64,000 nt of DNA from Thermophagus sp052400625 (lineage in GTDB: Bacteria > Bacteroidota > Bacteroidia > Bacteroidales > Marinilabiliaceae), in assembly GCA_052400625.1 (NCBI GenBank), contig JBQTGH010000002.1; one strand, given 5' to 3'. Position numbers and translations under genes: made by a program. Shown piece after piece: positions 60,538 through 64,000 of this stretch (positions are counted from its first letter, which is position 1; the number at the start of each line of letters is the position of its first letter). The notes under the pieces were generated by a model. The model did not search any database. It saw nothing but the letters and a program-made list of their open reading frames with translations, and was not told the origin of the DNA.

Positions 60538-61290
60538 GTGCAGAATAAAAAAATATACTTTGCTTCTGATGTCCATCTTGGGGCACCAACCATTAAAGAT
60601 TTTCGTGAACACGAAAAAAGGTTTGTTGCATGGCTCGACCAAATAAAAGGAGATGCCGGTGAGATTTACCTCATGGGCGATATCTTTGATTTCTGGTTCG
60701 AGTATCGACATGTTATTCCCAAAGGAAATACCCGTTTTTTAGGAAAGCTTTGTGAATTGACAGATGCCGGTATCACGGTTCATTTTTTTACCGGCAACCA
60801 CGATATCTGGGTTTTTGATTATTTGCCGCGTGAAACCGGGGTCGTTGTTCATACCAAACCTTATGTCACAACGCTCTACGGAAAAAAATTCTTCTTGGCC
60901 CATGGAGATGGCTTAACTCCAGATGAAAAAGGCTACCAACGCCTGAAAGCTGTTTTTACCAATCGTACTGCCCAACGATTGTTTCGTTGGCTGCATCCCG
61001 ACTGGGGAGTCGCTCTGGCCCGTTTTTGGTCGCGCAAAAGCAGAGAGAGTAACCAGGATTCAGAGATGGCCAAATTTCAGGGTGAAGAAGGGGAATGGCT
61101 GGTGAAATTTTCCAAAGAGAAGCTGAAAAATGAACATTTCGACTTTTTTGTTTTCGGTCATCGACACGTGGCCATCGATCTGCCCATTGGGGAACGCAGT
61201 CGGGTCTGTTATTTGGGCGATTGGGTGCGTCTATTTACCTATGCCGTATGGGATGGGGAGACATTCGGGTTGAAACATTTCCATTATTAA
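60538..61290 (+). CDS. lpxH: UDP-2,3-diacylglucosamine diphosphatase (LpxH type)
   Basis: Lipid A pathway enzyme that removes UMP from UDP-2,3-diacylglucosamine, a metallophosphoesterase of 250 residues. Metal-binding segments are all present: SDVHLG, GDIFDFW, GNHD, AHGD and FGHRH. The start chosen is GTG at 60538, giving VQNKKIYFASDVHLG; TTG at 60535 is equally possible. A start at 60502 would lie in the -7 box. The organism is thus predicted to make lipid A. The next gene, a FabH-like synthase, starts 16 bp later. Confidence 0.92.
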   Translation: MQNKKIYFASDVHLGAPTIKDFREHEKRFVAWLDQIKGDAGEIYLMGDIFDFWFEYRHVIPKGNTRFLGKLCELTDAGITVHFFTGNHDIWVFDYLPRETGVVVHTKPYVTTLYGKKFFLAHGDGLTPDEKGYQRLKAVFTNRTAQRLFRWLHPDWGVALARFWSRKSRESNQDSEMAKFQGEEGEWLVKFSKEKLKNEHFDFFVFGHRHVAIDLPIGERSRVCYLGDWVRLFTYAVWDGETFGLKHFHY

Positions 61291-61306
61291 CATTAAGCAA
61301 TCAATT

Positions 61307-62392
61307 ATGAGACCTTCAAAGATATATTCGGTAATTAAAGGTTCGGGAAGTTATGTGCCACCTTTATCAGTGCCTAACAGTGCTTTTGTGGATCGATTGT
61401 TTTTGAATGAAGATGGAACACCGATCCAAAGTTCCGGTGAAGAGATTGTTACTAAGTTCGAGCAAATTACCGATATCTCCGAACGACGACTGGCCGAATC
61501 AACGCATACCGCCTCTGATCTGGGGGCTTTTGCTGCTGAAGAAGCCATTAAAGATGCCGGTTATGACCGTGAGAAAATTGATTATATCATCGTTGCCCAT
61601 AATATGGGTGATATGGAAAGCGGTAGTCTTTATCCCGATATCATGCCCACGTTGGCCTCACGCATTAAGAAAAAACTGGGGATTAAGAATCCCGGAACAG
61701 TGGCTTACGATATCACCTTCGGGTGCCCGGGCTGGACGCAGGCCATGATTCAGGCCAATTATTTCCTGAAATCGGGAGATGCAACAAGTGCTCTGGTGAT
61801 AGGAACCGATACGCTCAGCAGGGCCATGGACCCCCATGATCGGGATGCCATGATTTTTGCCGACGGGGCCGGGGCCGTATTGCTCGAGGCCGTAGAGAGT
61901 TCCGAGCCCGTGGGGATCCTGAAGCATGTGTCCAGAACCGATACTGAAGAACACCTTGATCTGTTAACCGTAGGCGACTCTTACAATCCGGAATTGAAGC
62001 ACGGAATGAAATATGTGAAGATGCTGGGACGAAAGGTCTATAATTACGGGCTTACCTATGTCCCGCTCGTGGCTCAGGAATGCCTCGAAAGTAACAATCT
62101 CCATTTATCGCAGGTGAAAAAGATCTTGATTCATCAGGCCAACGCCAAGATGGATGAGGCCATCCTGAAACGTATCTTCAGATTGTATGGCACTAAGGAA
62201 GTGGATTACAGCATTATGCCCATGACCATTCGTACTTTCGGAAACAGCAGCGTGGCCACCGTCCCAACCCTATATGATCTTGTGGTAAAAGGAAATATGG
62301 AAGGCCACCACATCAACTCGGGGGATTATGTGATGATGACTTCCGTGGGGGCTGGAATGAATATTAATGCCTTTATCTACCGGATGCCCTGA
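61307..62392 (+). CDS. 3-oxoacyl-ACP synthase III family protein (FabH-like)
   Basis: Thiolase-fold condensing enzyme of 361 residues with the triad Cys (ITFGCPGW), His (ILIHQANAKM) and Asn (RTFGNSSVATVP) intact. It is about 30-40 residues longer than FabH itself, from an N-terminal segment of about 65 residues with FLNEDGTPI. The first step of fatty acid synthesis is one possibility, but the extra segment and sequence suggest a specialised KASIII-like condensing enzyme. It is 16 bp from lpxH and 7 bp from convergent ispD. Confidence 0.85.
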   Translation: MRPSKIYSVIKGSGSYVPPLSVPNSAFVDRLFLNEDGTPIQSSGEEIVTKFEQITDISERRLAESTHTASDLGAFAAEEAIKDAGYDREKIDYIIVAHNMGDMESGSLYPDIMPTLASRIKKKLGIKNPGTVAYDITFGCPGWTQAMIQANYFLKSGDATSALVIGTDTLSRAMDPHDRDAMIFADGAGAVLLEAVESSEPVGILKHVSRTDTEEHLDLLTVGDSYNPELKHGMKYVKMLGRKVYNYGLTYVPLVAQECLESNNLHLSQVKKILIHQANAKMDEAILKRIFRLYGTKEVDYSIMPMTIRTFGNSSVATVPTLYDLVVKGNMEGHHINSGDYVMMTSVGAGMNINAFIYRMP

Positions 62393-62399
62393 TAAAGCA

Positions 62400-63077
62400 T
62401 TATGCCAATAAAGCTTCCGCTACCTTTAGATCCAGAGGAGAGGTGATTTTTATGTTTTCACGATTCCCTTCCACCAGGGAGATTTCATGTCCGGCCGCTT
62501 CAACCACCGAAGCATCATCGGTAAAGTGCGGATTAAAGGGGAGCTCATAAGCTTCCCGGAGAATTGAGGCCCGGAATACCTGTGGCGTTTGGACGGTCCT
62601 GTAGAGGGATCGTTCCAGACTGATGCTTTGGGTCGGATTGTTTTTATCTGTTTTTCGTAGTGACTCCACCACCTCTAAAGCCGGAATGGCAGCTCCTTCT
62701 TTTTCGGCAGTATTGAAACAACGTTCAATGGTTTGGTGCGAAACAAACGGACGCACACCGTCGTGAATGGCGATAAGCCCGGAATCGCCAACATGTCTCA
62801 GGCCATTTTTTACACTTTGATATCTGGTATCTCCTCCCGGAGCCAGATGGTATTTTACTGTGAAGTTATATTCCCGACACAGAGATTCCCAATAGGGAAA
62901 ATGATCTTCCGGAAGTACCAGCACCACCTTTATGTCTTGCTTCCAATTCAGAAAGTTCTCGATCGTATGCATCAATATTGGTTTTCCGGCTACGATCATA
63001 AACTGCTTGGGAATGTCTGCTCCCATCCTGAGACCTCGGCCTCCCGCGACGAATATAACACACTGCTTTAACGACAT
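62400..63077 (-). CDS. ispD: 2-C-methyl-D-erythritol 4-phosphate cytidylyltransferase
   Basis: MEP pathway enzyme that joins CTP to MEP, 225 residues. The nucleotide-binding signature GGRGLRMGADIPKQF (about 12-26) and HDGVRPFV (about 105-112) are present, with YRTVQTPQVFR and the C-terminal ENIKITSPLDL. Length is usual. Convergent with the FabH-like gene, 7 bp away. Its pathway partner ispH is at 22554. Confidence 0.95.
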   Translation of the reverse strand: MSLKQCVIFVAGGRGLRMGADIPKQFMIVAGKPILMHTIENFLNWKQDIKVVLVLPEDHFPYWESLCREYNFTVKYHLAPGGDTRYQSVKNGLRHVGDSGLIAIHDGVRPFVSHQTIERCFNTAEKEGAAIPALEVVESLRKTDKNNPTQSISLERSLYRTVQTPQVFRASILREAYELPFNPHFTDDASVVEAAGHEISLVEGNRENIKITSPLDLKVAEALLA

Positions 63078-63186
63078 TAAGAATAGCTATAAGGTGTGCA
63101 AAGATGAACCCGATTCGGATCGTTGATTGAATTCAGTATTTTTTTATTTCGAGAAATGAACTTACCCGTTTTCCCCCATGAGTGGA

Positions 63187-63843
63187 TTAATAACTGGACA
63201 GGGCATTTCTCAAATCTTCGAACCGGGATTCATAATCTTTGATCGATAATTTAATGACTTCTCTGGCTTCTTCCGCATTGTAAACATGGGTGATCTCCGA
63301 TTCCCTGTTCATGCCCGGCATATCCTTGTAGGTGAGGAAGTAATGTTTTAACCGGCGAAGCACCAGCTCCGGAAGATCCGAAATGTCAGAGAAGTTTCCA
63401 TACACCACATCCCCTTTCAGCACCGAGATGATCTTGTCATCGGCGGCAGTGCCGTCAATCATTCTTAGGCCTCCAATGGGGATTGCCTCCGCAATGATGT
63501 CGCCATGGGTGATGTCTTTCTCGGTGAGGACGCAGATGTCCAGCGGATCACCATCTCCTTTGATCTCTTTTTTGCCGGTTTTCTCAGCGCAGTGCTTGCC
63601 CACCAGATTGCCGCAATAGGTCTGGGGAATAAATCCATAAAGGGTGGGTACTACATTGGAATATTTTTGGGGACGATCGATCCGCAGATAACCACTTACC
63701 TTATCGATCTCATATTTGATGGTATCGGTGGGTACCACCTCGATAAAGCAGTTGACAATATCGGGCGCTTTTTCGCCGATATCGATCCCGTGCCACGGAT
63801 GTGATTTGTATCTTAGTCCCATAAGTCTTCCTATTGGATCCAT
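63187..63843 (-). CDS. ppa: Soluble inorganic pyrophosphatase, family I
   Basis: Hydrolyses pyrophosphate to phosphate in the cytoplasm. The 218-residue protein begins MDPIGRLMGLRYKSHPWHG and contains EVVPTDTIKYEIDK, YGFIPQTY, and the catalytic GDGDPLDICVL; the later DIIAEAIPIGGLRMID and KDY end also fit. Two earlier in-frame ATGs (63861 and 63888) would add up to 15 residues, but the family normally starts here. The window also encodes the membrane pyrophosphatase hppA, so the cell has both a heat-releasing and an ion-pumping way to use pyrophosphate. Confidence 0.93.
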   Translation of the reverse strand: MDPIGRLMGLRYKSHPWHGIDIGEKAPDIVNCFIEVVPTDTIKYEIDKVSGYLRIDRPQKYSNVVPTLYGFIPQTYCGNLVGKHCAEKTGKKEIKGDGDPLDICVLTEKDITHGDIIAEAIPIGGLRMIDGTAADDKIISVLKGDVVYGNFSDISDLPELVLRRLKHYFLTYKDMPGMNRESEITHVYNAEEAREVIKLSIKDYESRFEDLRNALSSY

Positions 63844-64000
63844 TAAGCTGTTTGCCGACATAATTCGATCAGTTTTTTTTCTGGTCATAACTCTATTGAG
63901 AAAAGGTGTCCTCTGTTTGCCGAAGGTAAATAAATTAAAAAACTATCCGGCATTTTTGTTTTAAAAGTGACAAAGTTAATAAAAGAGTCTTATCCGCCCC

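Overview
The window is a stretch of chromosome from a member of the Bacteroidota, most like a free-living Bacteroidales/Marinilabiliales-type organism. The evidence is a SusC/SusD polysaccharide utilisation locus (PUL) with a hybrid two-component regulator, a PorQ type IX secretion gene, DUF3857/transglutaminase proteins, SPII lipoproteins, an ATP synthase operon without atpD/atpC, and promoters of the Bacteroidota type (-7 box TAnnTTTG). Ribosome binding sites are mostly weak. I saw no rRNA, CRISPR array, insertion sequence or prophage. Coordinates are set to the best-supported start codon, which in several cases is downstream of the longest open frame.

Layout. 1-3.1 kb: the 5' part of rdgB, a tandem-Usp stress protein, and a divergent membrane adenylate cyclase-HD fusion. 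3.3-9.1 kb: bactofilin, a small membrane protein and atpB-E-F-H-A-G. 9.2-20.2 kb: a TlpA-like lipoprotein, an EamA transporter, a YkgJ protein, and a three-gene minus-strand operon (a 1088-aa TPR plus MORN-like repeat protein, an intact DUF3857-transglutaminase and a catalytically dead paralogue). 20.7-24.5 kb: porQ, cmk, ispH, pfkA. 24.6-34 kb: housekeeping genes (ACP phosphodiesterase, prmC, ribD, cardiolipin synthase, threonine dehydratase-like, membrane pyrophosphatase, pheS). 34-41.2 kb: a chemoreceptor, a Crp/Fnr regulator, three cyclophilin-type PPIases in a row, a small conserved hypothetical gene and tRNA-Val(GAC). 41.3-42.6 kb: a probable small RNA and a methyltransferase.

42.8-59.7 kb is a beta-1,4-galactan (pectic galactan) PUL. 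A divergent hybrid two-component regulator faces GH53 galactanase, GH2 beta-galactosidase, SusC, SusD and a SusE-like lipoprotein, followed after a terminator by a clan GH-A hydrolase. The logic is surface capture (SusD/SusE-like), endo-cleavage (GH53), import (SusC), and galactose release (GH2 and probably the last hydrolase), with induction through the periplasmic propeller sensor. 59.7-64 kb returns to housekeeping genes: DoxX, LpxH, a FabH-like synthase, IspD and soluble pyrophosphatase.

The least explained elements are: the TPR/MORN plus live/dead transglutaminase operon; the cyclophilin fused to a dead trypsin-like domain; a chemoreceptor with a CZB-like Cys/His motif on the periplasmic side; a promoter-plus-terminator small-RNA candidate at 41.45-41.52 kb; an 84 percent identical 49-bp promoter-like element present twice (11.4 and 24.6 kb); a 23-bp hairpin-forming minisatellite at 32.5 kb; and a perfect Crp-like dyad at 36.28 kb.
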